Shown in pieces: positions 23,072-29,926 of a stretch of 30,245 nt of DNA. The DNA comes from an uncultured Campylobacter sp. (lineage in GTDB: Bacteria > Campylobacterota > Campylobacteria > Campylobacterales > Campylobacteraceae), in contig CAMUNZ010000007.1 of assembly GCA_947090385.1 (NCBI GenBank), positions 1 to 30,245 on the forward strand, in the 5' to 3' direction. The notes beneath the pieces were generated by a model. That model was not told the DNA's origin. It was given only the letters and a program-made list of their open reading frames with translations, and ran no database searches. Within the stretch, counting starts at the first letter, position 1. The number at the start of each line of letters is the position of its first letter. The translations under genes were made by a program, and so were the position numbers.

Positions 23072-23084
23072 AAATAGCCAATTA
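23061..23084. terminator. Shared hairpin at the convergent ends of two genes
   Basis: A perfect 10-base inverted repeat TAATTGGCTA (23061-23070)/TAGCCAATTA (23075-23084) with an AAAA loop. It contains the stop codons of both the plus-strand gene (TAA 23069-23071) and the minus-strand YceI gene (TAA 23084-23082). No T run follows on either side, so it may protect 3' ends as much as terminate. Confidence 0.6.
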
Positions 23085-23666
23085 TTTGCAACTCGCATCA
23101 ACTTCGAAATTTATATCAATTTCACTCCAAGATTTTCCATGATGGAAAACTTTTTCGCAAACTTTTTGGAAGCTTTCCCAAGCTTTTTGTGTATTAAATT
23201 CCAAAACGTCCATTTTTCCGCTTGCTTTTAAAAGATTATCTTTAATTTCATATTTAAAAGGCAAAACTTTAGTAACGCCGTTCATTTTAAACTCAACGTC
23301 TATCGTATCTTCGCCGATTTTTACTATTTTTGCTTCAACAACTGCTGGATCATTTTCAAATTTCTTAAAAAATTGATTTATAGTATTTGTATTTCTAGTT
23401 TTTGCCATTGCTGCTGGCCAAGTGGCTTTTATATTGCTTAAATCAGCACTTGTATCCAAAGAAGTAGCGTCGATTTTCAAAGTAGCATTTAAAAGTTTTG
23501 AATCTGGAAAATTAGATTCAAATTTTATAAATGTGTTTTTTGTGACAACATACTCTTTATTTGGTGCTCCATAAAATGTAAAATCAAATTTCAAAGAATC
23601 ATTACAAACATCGCCAAATGCCACGCTACCAAATAACAAACTTGCTAAAATAAAAGATTTTTTCAT
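23082..23666 (-). CDS. Periplasmic YceI-family protein
   Basis: A 194-residue protein with a cleavable signal peptide (MKKSFILASLLFGSVAFG, about 18 residues). The mature part matches the YceI lipocalin-like fold: early 'LKFDFTFYGAP', a 'LLNATLKIDATSLDTS' strand pair, 'INQFFKKFENDPAVVEAKIV' and 'FKMNGVTKVLPFKYEIKDN'. YceI proteins bind polyisoprenoid or amphiphilic ligands in the periplasm; the ligand here is unknown. Two cysteines near the ends of the mature chain could form a disulfide. The promoter TACAAT (23696-23691) and a strong AAGGAGA site precede the ATG. It ends in a hairpin shared with its convergent neighbour. Confidence 0.85.
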   Translation of the reverse strand: MKKSFILASLLFGSVAFGDVCNDSLKFDFTFYGAPNKEYVVTKNTFIKFESNFPDSKLLNATLKIDATSLDTSADLSNIKATWPAAMAKTRNTNTINQFFKKFENDPAVVEAKIVKIGEDTIDVEFKMNGVTKVLPFKYEIKDNLLKASGKMDVLEFNTQKAWESFQKVCEKVFHHGKSWSEIDINFEVDASCK

Positions 23667-23690
23667 ATTTTCTCCTTAAAAAATTTTCGG

Positions 23691-23696
23691 ATTGTA
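23691..23696 (-). promoter_or_regulatory. -10 element of the YceI gene
   Basis: Minus-strand TACAAT in TTTTAAATACAATCCG, 25 bases before the ATG at 23666. Confidence 0.55.
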
Positions 23697-23751
23697 TTTA
23701 AAATTTCTTTATTTTTAACTTAATATTTTGATAAGAAATTTCAAAATAATT

Positions 23752-25623
23752 TTAAATCCATTTGCTTTTTTCTTCGCTGTCATCAATTTCATTGCCAAAT
23801 TTTTCATATTTTTCATAATAAAACTCTACGAAATTTCTTGTTTCTTTGTTTTTTGGAAGATAAATTTCTTTATCTTTTATCACAAAATTTTCTAAAAATT
23901 CGCTAGCATTTGCTTTTTTTGCATAATGAGCCGCTAAATCTTTATAATTTCTTAAAGTTATATTTTTAAATCTTTTATACGAAGTTTCGCTAAAATCAAT
24001 CCTTAAATTTTGTCTGTCAAAATTTAAAACTCCACTTTTAAAAAGAAGATCCAAATGTATCAAACCTTCGCAATAATAAGCCCTCGTTTGAATAACTTTT
24101 TGCCAAGCGATCAATCCGATACTTCGTTTTATTAAATCATAAAAAACAGGCATTCTAAGATATGGAATTTCATTTAAAAAGAAATTTACAAGTCCGCCAG
24201 TTGTGGCTTTATACTCCTCTATATATTTAAATTCTCCGTTTTTATTCATCAAATTTTCTGTATCTTCTACGATGAAAAATATATGTCCAAATTCGTGACC
24301 TATCGTTGAAACTTGATAAACTTTTTTCCAAATTTCTGGTTTGTTAAACAAAATTTCTCGTCCGTAATCCAAAAAAGATTGTGAAAAAATCATTTTGCTA
24401 AGTTTCATAAAAGGTCTTGCTTTCGCATTTTCATAAACAAAATTTAAAAAAGCAAATATTTTTTTCCCGCATTCTTTACTGACTAATTCATCATTTGGGA
24501 CGACTTGTGCTGAAAAAAGTCCATTTAAATCCGCCCCATAAAAAATCATCGGCGTGCTTAAATAAACTTGTGTTTTATCGATATTTGACAAAACTGCATT
24601 TTTTATATTTTCGTCTTTGCAATTTATCTCTTCGTAAAAATGCAAAAAACTATTTTTTACATTTTGTTTAAAATTTTTTTCATCAAAATCGTAATTTTCG
24701 CTTAATCTTATGTCCCATTCAGGCGCCACGGCGCGAGTTAAATTATCTTCGTAATATTCAAGCGGATGTCCTATTTGCAAAGGCGTTTTTATATTCATCC
24801 AAGCGCGTTCTGCTTCTTGCCAATTTTTCAAAACTTCGTCATTTTTTTCTGTTAAAAAAGCGATATGTAATTTCGAAAAATACTCAATAATCGCGATATT
24901 TTCCGCATTTTTTTGATTCTTTTTTAAATTTGTTATCCCATTTTGAAAAATTTCATCAAATTTTTCAAAAATTTCTTTAAATTTCACAGCATAAGGAACA
25001 AATTTAAACTCTTCTTCTTTTACGGCATTTGGCGTATTTTCATCGACAATTTTTGAATTTAAAGTGTATTTGTAACTTTTTAAAATCGCACCGTAACTTC
25101 GCTCGCTTGGCGATTTGTCTGGATTTATTTGAAAAAGATTATTTGTTTTTAAAAATTCCATAATTTCTGGCAAATTTGCAAATTTTTCGTTTAATTCTTC
25201 ATTTGTATTTAAGATTATCTCTTTTTTCCAAACTTTAAAAAACTCATTCATATTTTTGCCGATTTCATTTACAAGTTCTAAAACGGCTATGTAAAAATCA
25301 TCTAAAATTTTATCTTTTTTTACAATTGCGATTAAATTTTCGTGTCTTTTGGTATAAAAATTCGCAACAAATTCATAAAGTTCGTTTTGAATTTTTTCAA
25401 TCTCTTCTTCTTTTAAATTAAGCGATCTTAATTCATTTATAAGCGGATCTTCTTTTAAATCCACAACTCTTTTTAAAAGTGCCATTTTTAAACTATTTGT
25501 CGGTTCCAATTTGCAAATCTCTAAGCAATCTTTTATGATTTTGTTATCTAAATTCTCATAAAAACTATTTAGCTCATTTTGTGAAATTTTCACGATTTTA
25601 TTTAATAAATCAAAATTATTCAT
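23752..25623 (-). CDS. ciaB: CiaB homologue with HExxH metallopeptidase-like motif
   Basis: A 623-residue protein that I identify as the Campylobacter invasion antigen CiaB family, from its length (C. jejuni CiaB is about 610), overall composition and the characteristic late region (TRAYYCEGLIHLDLLFKSG). No signal peptide or membrane helix is visible; CiaB is reported as exported by the flagellar apparatus in C. jejuni. Residues 443-447 read HEFGH in STIGHEFGHIFFI, and a glutamate pair at 469-470 (YIEEYKATTGG) follows at gluzincin-like spacing. A zinc peptidase fold is therefore likely (inference). Since this genome may lack flagella, secretion by that route is doubtful. A strong TAGGAGAA site precedes the ATG at 25623. 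It is a single gene followed by the YceI unit. Confidence 0.75.
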   Translation of the reverse strand: MNNFDLLNKIVKISQNELNSFYENLDNKIIKDCLEICKLEPTNSLKMALLKRVVDLKEDPLINELRSLNLKEEEIEKIQNELYEFVANFYTKRHENLIAIVKKDKILDDFYIAVLELVNEIGKNMNEFFKVWKKEIILNTNEELNEKFANLPEIMEFLKTNNLFQINPDKSPSERSYGAILKSYKYTLNSKIVDENTPNAVKEEEFKFVPYAVKFKEIFEKFDEIFQNGITNLKKNQKNAENIAIIEYFSKLHIAFLTEKNDEVLKNWQEAERAWMNIKTPLQIGHPLEYYEDNLTRAVAPEWDIRLSENYDFDEKNFKQNVKNSFLHFYEEINCKDENIKNAVLSNIDKTQVYLSTPMIFYGADLNGLFSAQVVPNDELVSKECGKKIFAFLNFVYENAKARPFMKLSKMIFSQSFLDYGREILFNKPEIWKKVYQVSTIGHEFGHIFFIVEDTENLMNKNGEFKYIEEYKATTGGLVNFFLNEIPYLRMPVFYDLIKRSIGLIAWQKVIQTRAYYCEGLIHLDLLFKSGVLNFDRQNLRIDFSETSYKRFKNITLRNYKDLAAHYAKKANASEFLENFVIKDKEIYLPKNKETRNFVEFYYEKYEKFGNEIDDSEEKSKWI

Positions 25624-25644
25624 AAACTTCTCCTATAGATAAAA

Positions 25645-25650
25645 ATTATA
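25645..25650 (-). promoter_or_regulatory. -10 element of the ciaB homologue
   Basis: Minus-strand TATAAT in TAGATATAATTTTTATC, 21 bases before the ATG, so the leader would be short. Confidence 0.6.
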
Positions 25651-25662
25651 TCTAAAATGTGT

Positions 25663-25668
25663 TAAAAT
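25663..25668 (+). promoter_or_regulatory. -10 element of the split DUF234 gene
   Basis: TAAAAT in GTGTTAAAATCATC, followed by AAAAAAGGAT (25675-25684) as ribosome site. The next in-frame start candidates are ATT 25690 and TTG 25714; there is no ATG. Confidence 0.5.
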
Positions 25669-25713
25669 CATCTCAAAAAAGGATTTAAAATTTATTCATT
25701 AAAGTCAAGTTTT

Positions 25714-25965
25714 TTGAAATTTAATATCAAAAATTTAGAAATTTTACTTATGTATCATTTTGTATTTGATAGTTTTGAAAATTTTCAGGTAAATGAGATT
25801 TTTAGTGATATAAAAGAAAAAATTCTTATAAATTATGACAAATTTTTTACAAATTTGAGTTTTGAGCAAAAAATCACTCTTGCTAAATTTGCAAAATCTA
25901 GAAAAGAATTTAGTTTAAATTCTTTTCTTCCGCATTTTAAGGCAAGAAAATTTTTTTTGAATTGA
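25714..25965 (+). pseudogene. N-terminal part of a split DUF234-type protein
   Basis: An 83-codon frame whose product has no recognisable domain alone (early FNIKNLEILLMYHFVFDSFE, then helices). It is best read as the upstream part of the DUF234 gene continuing at 25962. At its end lies a T8 run (25951-25958); one extra T would fuse the two frames without a stop into about 250 codons. The start is also odd. The frame is open from 25666, the ribosome site AGGAT (25680-25684) is correctly spaced for ATT at 25690, and the only conventional alternative, TTG 25714, lies about 30 bases downstream of it. This fits a decaying gene, a phase-variable gene, a -1 programmed frameshift or a sequencing error. 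Confidence 0.6.
25951..25958. repeat. T8 homopolymer at the DUF234 frame break
   Basis: Eight T preceded by AAGAAAA and followed by GAATTGATAAA. With T8 the upstream frame ends at TGA 25963-25965. With T9 it reads through GAA-TTG-ATA into the downstream DUF234 frame. With T7 it stops at once. Confidence 0.8.
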
Positions 25966-26468
25966 TAAATTTGAAAATTTTAAATTTAGAAATTTCAAAT
26001 AAAATAAAGCAAAAATGTAAAAAATACGAAAAACTTCCAAGAAATTTAAGAAGATATAAAATTCAAAATAAAGTAAGATTTTGTGATAATTTTACAAGAT
26101 TTTATTTTTATTTTATTTTTCCAAATTTGCATTTGTTAAAAGATAAAAAAATTGATGAAGTTTTGACAAAAATTCTGTTAAATTTTAATACATTTTGCGG
26201 ATTTTGTTTTGAAAATTTATGCTGGGATTTTTTGAGTTTTTATTTAAATATTTTGCCTTTTGAAATTTCTAGTTGGGATAAAAATTGCGAGATTGATATT
26301 TTTGCAAGAAAAGGCGAAATTTTAGGAGAAGTTAAATTTTCGAGGCGAAAAATTTGTTTAAATGTTTTTAATGATTTGCTTAAAAAATCGCAAATTCTTG
26401 GGCTAAATCCGCAAAAATTTGTGATTTTTTCAAAAAGTGGATTTTCAAAAAATGTTAAATTACGCTAA
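25962..26468 (+). CDS. DUF234 / PD-(D/E)XK nuclease-like C-terminal part
   Basis: A 168-codon frame matching the DUF234 domain, which usually forms the C-terminus of archaeal-type AAA ATPases. The RRYKIQNKVRFCDNFTRFYF segment, a FCGFCFENLCWDF helix, and E110-I-D112 followed by E123-V-K125 (GEILGEVKFS) give a PD-(D/E)XK-like arrangement. No Walker A/B ATPase domain is encoded upstream, so even the fused gene would be a stand-alone DUF234 protein. The nominal start TTG 25962 overlaps the upstream frame by 4 bases and has no ribosome site. Independent translation is doubtful; it probably represents the downstream part of a frameshifted gene. It ends in a long hairpin shared with nusA. Confidence 0.65.
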   Translation: MINLKILNLEISNKIKQKCKKYEKLPRNLRRYKIQNKVRFCDNFTRFYFYFIFPNLHLLKDKKIDEVLTKILLNFNTFCGFCFENLCWDFLSFYLNILPFEISSWDKNCEIDIFARKGEILGEVKFSRRKICLNVFNDLLKKSQILGLNPQKFVIFSKSGFSKNVKLR

Positions 26469-26500
26469 AAAGCAAGATAAAATTTTGCTTTTTAGCGTAA
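26460..26500. terminator. Bidirectional terminator between DUF234 gene and nusA
   Basis: A perfect 16-base inverted repeat (26460-26475 with 26485-26500) with a 9-base loop. In the nusA direction a T6 run follows soon after the stem. The left arm contains the TAA stop of the DUF234 frame (26466-26468). Confidence 0.75.
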
Positions 26501-26527
26501 ACGATTTTGAAATTTTGCCTGATTGAA

Positions 26528-27625
26528 TTATTCGCCAAAAAGCGCTTTCAAACTCTCCAATGCATTTGGTTTGTTTTCGTTTCTCTTCTCTTCTTCCGCT
26601 TCTTCTATAGTTATTTCAAAGCCCGTTAGCATCGAAGCTAATCTGATATTTATGCCACTTTTTCCTATAGCTTTACTCTTTTGTTCTGGCGATATAAATA
26701 CGGTGGCTTTTTTGTCTTCTATTTTTACAAAATTTACAATCGCTGGACTCATCGCGCGAGAGATAAAAATTTCTGGTTGTTTTGTGTATTCTATAACGTC
26801 AATATTTTCATCTTTTAATTCTTTGCTAACTGCGGTAATTCTTACGCCTTTTGTTCCAACAGTTGCTCCTACTGGATCTATGCTTGAAGAATTTGAAAGT
26901 ATAGCGACTTTTGCTCTTTCTCCAGGAATTCTTGCGCTTGCTATTATTTGCACGGCGCCGTCTGTGATTTCTGGCACTTCTGCTTTTAACATAGCTTCTA
27001 AAAATTTTGGCGAAGTTCTAGAAAGTTCAACAGTTACGCCTCTACTTTTGCTTATTAAAACTTTTTTTATAACCGCCCTTATATGATCGCCCATTTTAAA
27101 ATGTTCGCCTTTTATGCGACTTTTTCTTGGCATATAAGCTCTGCAATCATCTAATTCTACAAAAGTCGTCTCTTCGCTATCTACGCGAATAACTGTGCCA
27201 TTTATCAAAGTTCCGACTCGATTTTGCAAATCGGCAAAAATTTTATCTTGTTGAAGTTTCTGTATGTGATATTCAAACTCTTTTGCTAATGTTTGAGAAG
27301 CCGTTCTGCCTAAATTCTCTAAATTAATTTCATAAGTTAATTCGTCTCCTAAATCAATCACTTTATCGATTTGTTTAGCTTTAGAAAGAGTTATAAAATG
27401 TTCGCTATCAAGAGCTCTTTCGTCTTCATCTTCTACAACTAAAATTTTTTGATAAAGCTTTATATTTTTTCCATTTGCTTCATAAACTGCTTCGTATTGA
27501 TATTCTTCTCCAAAAAGCTTTTTTGCTGTGTTTATAAATGCATTTTTTACACATTCTCTTACAAGTTCTATATCTAATGATTTTTCATTTGCAATAGATT
27601 CTATAACATCTACTATTTTTTCCAT
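26528..27625 (-). CDS. nusA: Transcription elongation/termination factor NusA
   Basis: A 365-residue RNA-polymerase-associated factor governing pausing, termination and antitermination. It has an N-terminal RNAP-binding domain (about 1-125), an S1 domain (about 130-195, NGTVIRVDSEETTFVELDDC), KH1 (with VGATVGTKGVRITAV) and KH2 (with PEQKSKAIGKSGINIRLAS). It ends in a short acidic tail without the AR repeats of E. coli NusA, which is normal for this phylum. The ATG at 27625 follows AAGGAAA. It is transcribed alone from its own promoter, divergent from the HP0268-like gene and without the rbfA/infB partners common elsewhere. Confidence 0.96.
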   Translation of the reverse strand: MEKIVDVIESIANEKSLDIELVRECVKNAFINTAKKLFGEEYQYEAVYEANGKNIKLYQKILVVEDEDERALDSEHFITLSKAKQIDKVIDLGDELTYEINLENLGRTASQTLAKEFEYHIQKLQQDKIFADLQNRVGTLINGTVIRVDSEETTFVELDDCRAYMPRKSRIKGEHFKMGDHIRAVIKKVLISKSRGVTVELSRTSPKFLEAMLKAEVPEITDGAVQIIASARIPGERAKVAILSNSSSIDPVGATVGTKGVRITAVSKELKDENIDVIEYTKQPEIFISRAMSPAIVNFVKIEDKKATVFISPEQKSKAIGKSGINIRLASMLTGFEITIEEAEEEKRNENKPNALESLKALFGE

Positions 27626-27684
27626 AAAATTTCCTTAAAAACAATAATAAATCTTTTTGTGATTTAAAATTTTGAAAGTTGCCG

Positions 27685-27690
27685 ATTATA
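27685..27690 (-). promoter_or_regulatory. -10 element of nusA
   Basis: Minus-strand TATAAT in TTTTTGGATATAATCGGC, 60 bases before the ATG, leaving a ~52-base AT-rich leader. Confidence 0.65.
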
Positions 27691-27728
27691 TCCAAAAACT
27701 CTTTTAATTAGCTTTAATTATTTTTTGA

Positions 27729-27734
27729 TATAAT
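27729..27734 (+). promoter_or_regulatory. -10 element of the HP0268-like/miaB operon
   Basis: TATAAT in TTTTTTGATATAATGGC with periodic T-rich sequence upstream, 33 bases before the ATG at 27767. AAGGA (27756-27760) is the ribosome site. Arranged back to back with the nusA promoter. Confidence 0.7.
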
Positions 27735-27766
27735 GGCAACCATTAACGCTAAAAAAAGGATTAGTA

Positions 27767-28009
27767 ATGGAATTAAAAATCGCTAAAACCGAACTTGACA
27801 CGGTAGCGAAAAAAATTTCTCTGGAAAAAATCGAAGAGATTGTAGAAAAATCTGGTCAAAAAATTTTCTATTTTGATAAAGAAAATGCCCACAAAGATCT
27901 TTTAAATTTGATAGAATATTTTGAAAAAAAAGGGCTTAGTGTGTATTATCATACCGTAAAATACGGGCTTGGAGAAAATGATTATATGTATGAGGTGCAT
28001 ATTCTTTGA
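27767..28009 (+). CDS. HP0268-like small nuclease-fold protein
   Basis: An 80-residue protein matching Helicobacter pylori HP0268 in length and in pattern: the IFYFDKENAHKDLLNLIEYF segment against the HP0268 'IFYF...NAHKDML' segment, and the same Y/F-MYEVHIL-type C-terminus. HP0268 is described as a Smr-like nicking endonuclease/ribonuclease, so nucleic acid cleavage is the likely activity; catalytic residues were not verified here. In H. pylori HP0268 also directly precedes miaB (HP0269), and the same pair occurs in C. jejuni beside nusA. The stop TGA overlaps the miaB start as TTGA, pointing to translational coupling and a shared RNA-related role (inference). Confidence 0.85.
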   Translation: MELKIAKTELDTVAKKISLEKIEEIVEKSGQKIFYFDKENAHKDLLNLIEYFEKKGLSVYYHTVKYGLGENDYMYEVHIL

Positions 28010-29298
28010 GTAAATTAGTTTTTATAAAAACTCTTGGTTGTGCGATGAACGTCAAAGATAGCGAGCATATGATTAGCGAGCTTAGCAAATTTGATTATTC
28101 GCCAACCGATAATTTACAAATTGCTGATTTGATTTTGATAAATACTTGTTCTGTAAGAGAAAAACCTGTACATAAACTTTTTAGCGAAATCGGTGCTTTT
28201 GAAAAACAAAAAAAGCGTGGTGCTAAAATAGGAGTTTGCGGTTGTACGGCTAGCCATTTGGGAGAAGAAATTTTTAAAAAAGCGCCGTATGTTGATTTTG
28301 TCCTTGGTGCTAGAAACGTTTCTAAAATTTCTGATGCTATACAAAATAAAAAATTTATCTCAACAGATATAAATTACGATGAAAGCGAATATGCTTTTGG
28401 CGATTTTAGAACAAGTCCTTATAAAGCTTATCTAAATATAATGATCGGTTGCGATAAAAAATGCTCATATTGCATCGTTCCACAAACTAGGGGAAATGAA
28501 ATAAGTATCCCAAAAAATATAATTTTAAATGAATGTAAAAAAGCTGTTCAAAGTGGTGTTAAAGAAATTTTTTTATTAGGTCAAAATGTAAATAATTATG
28601 GAAAACATTTTAGCAGTTCTCACGAAAAGATAGATTTTAGTGATCTTTTAAATGAAATTAGTCAAATTGATGGAGTGCGCAGAATTCGTTTTACAAGTCC
28701 GCATCCTTTGCATATGGACGATAAATTTTTACAAACTTTTACTCAAAATGATAAAATTTGCCATTCTATACATATGCCACTTCAAAGCGGATCTACAAAA
28801 GTTTTAAAAGATATGAGACGAGGTTATACTAAAGATTGGTTTTTAGATCGCGCCTTAAAAATTCGCGCCTTAAATCCGAAAGTAAGCATCTCGACAGATA
28901 TTATAGTCGCTTATCCGACAGAAACTGATGAAGATTTTCAAGATACAATGGATGTTATCGAAAAGGTAAAATTTGAACAAATTTTTTCTTTTAAATTTAG
29001 TCCAAGACCTCTTACACCGGCTGCTAATTTAAAAGAGATTGATACAAAAATAGCCAGCGATAGACTTACTTTTTTGCAATCTAGACACAATGAAATTTTA
29101 GACGAAATAACTTCAAAACAAAAAGATGAGATTTTACAAGTTTATTTTGAAGAATTAAGAAATGATGGCAAAGTTGGCGGTAGAAGTTTTTCAAATTTCA
29201 TGGTTGAAGTTGATGGCAGCAAAGAGTTGCTTGGAAAAATTTGTGATGTTAAAATAATAGAGCCAAAAAGAATGGTTTTATATGGAAAAATTATCTAA
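28006..29298 (+). CDS. miaB: tRNA-2-methylthio-N6-dimethylallyladenosine synthase MiaB
   Basis: A 430-residue radical-SAM methylthiotransferase acting on i6A37 of tRNAs. The N-terminal MTTase domain has cluster cysteines C12 (TLGCAMN), C48 (NTCSVRE) and C80 (VCGCTAS). The radical SAM motif CDKKCSYC (C149, C153, C156) is followed by a TIM-barrel core, and a C-terminal TRAM domain occupies about 365-430. The length fits MiaB. Translation starts at TTG 28006, overlapping the upstream stop, with GAGGTG (27992-27997) as ribosome site; no ATG is available before C12. It overlaps the acyltransferase gene by 17 bases. Confidence 0.97.
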   Translation: MSKLVFIKTLGCAMNVKDSEHMISELSKFDYSPTDNLQIADLILINTCSVREKPVHKLFSEIGAFEKQKKRGAKIGVCGCTASHLGEEIFKKAPYVDFVLGARNVSKISDAIQNKKFISTDINYDESEYAFGDFRTSPYKAYLNIMIGCDKKCSYCIVPQTRGNEISIPKNIILNECKKAVQSGVKEIFLLGQNVNNYGKHFSSSHEKIDFSDLLNEISQIDGVRRIRFTSPHPLHMDDKFLQTFTQNDKICHSIHMPLQSGSTKVLKDMRRGYTKDWFLDRALKIRALNPKVSISTDIIVAYPTETDEDFQDTMDVIEKVKFEQIFSFKFSPRPLTPAANLKEIDTKIASDRLTFLQSRHNEILDEITSKQKDEILQVYFEELRNDGKVGGRSFSNFMVEVDGSKELLGKICDVKIIEPKRMVLYGKII

Positions 29299-29926
29299 AA
29301 AAATTAAAATTAAAGTTGCATCTTTTTTAATTTTTATAATTACAAATTTGATTTATAAAACTTGTAAAATTCGCTTTTTAGGTGAAATTGCCGACGAAAA
29401 ACCTACGATTTTCCTTTTTTGGCATGGCAGAATAGCAATGATGGCTTTTTCTTATAAACATTATTTTTCTCATTTGAAAAATGAAGTTAAAATTTTGATT
29501 TCAAATCACAACGATGGAGAGATTATAACTCAAACTATGAATATATTTGGTATAAAATCTATTCGCGGAAGTAGCAGAAAAGGCGCCGTTGGAGCTATGA
29601 TTTCTGCGTTAAAAGAGTTAAAAAATAAAAATCACATATCAATTACGCCAGATGGTCCAAAAGGTCCTTTTCATTCGATTGCTGATGGAATTATAAATTT
29701 AGCACAAAAAACTGATGTGAAAATAGCTTTTATAAATTATGAAGCAAGTTTGTATTGGCAGTTTAAAAGTTGGGATAAGATGATTTTGCCAAAGCCGTTT
29801 TCTAGAATAAATTTTTATTTAAGTAGTCCGATTAGTGTTAAAAATTTGTCTATAGATGAAGCCAAAAATAGGCTTTTAAATTTATTTAAAGATAATGAAA
29901 AAAAATGTTTAGAGGTAAAAGAATGA
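29282..29926 (+). CDS. DUF374 lysophospholipid acyltransferase family protein
   Basis: A 214-residue membrane-associated protein. The N-terminal hydrophobic helix (about 9-25) is followed by LPLAT-type motifs: FWHGRIAMM (histidine near residue 47), SNHNDGEII, RGSSRKGAVGAM and TPDGPKGP. These match DUF374, a group of acyltransferases near the lauroyl/lysophospholipid enzymes. The substrate (lipid A, phospholipid or other) is not determined. The start ATG 29282 lies inside miaB. The stop overlaps the next gene as ATGA. The same order follows miaB in C. jejuni (Cj0457c, from memory). Confidence 0.88.
   Translation: MEKLSKKIKIKVASFLIFIITNLIYKTCKIRFLGEIADEKPTIFLFWHGRIAMMAFSYKHYFSHLKNEVKILISNHNDGEIITQTMNIFGIKSIRGSSRKGAVGAMISALKELKNKNHISITPDGPKGPFHSIADGIINLAQKTDVKIAFINYEASLYWQFKSWDKMILPKPFSRINFYLSSPISVKNLSIDEAKNRLLNLFKDNEKKCLEVKE

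Noticed and set aside
26523..27086. A 187-codon plus-strand open frame antisense to nusA
   Set aside because: It lies entirely opposite nusA, which has complete S1 and KH domains. The frame has no ribosome site and its Ser/Phe/Ile-rich product looks like a mirror of the coding strand.
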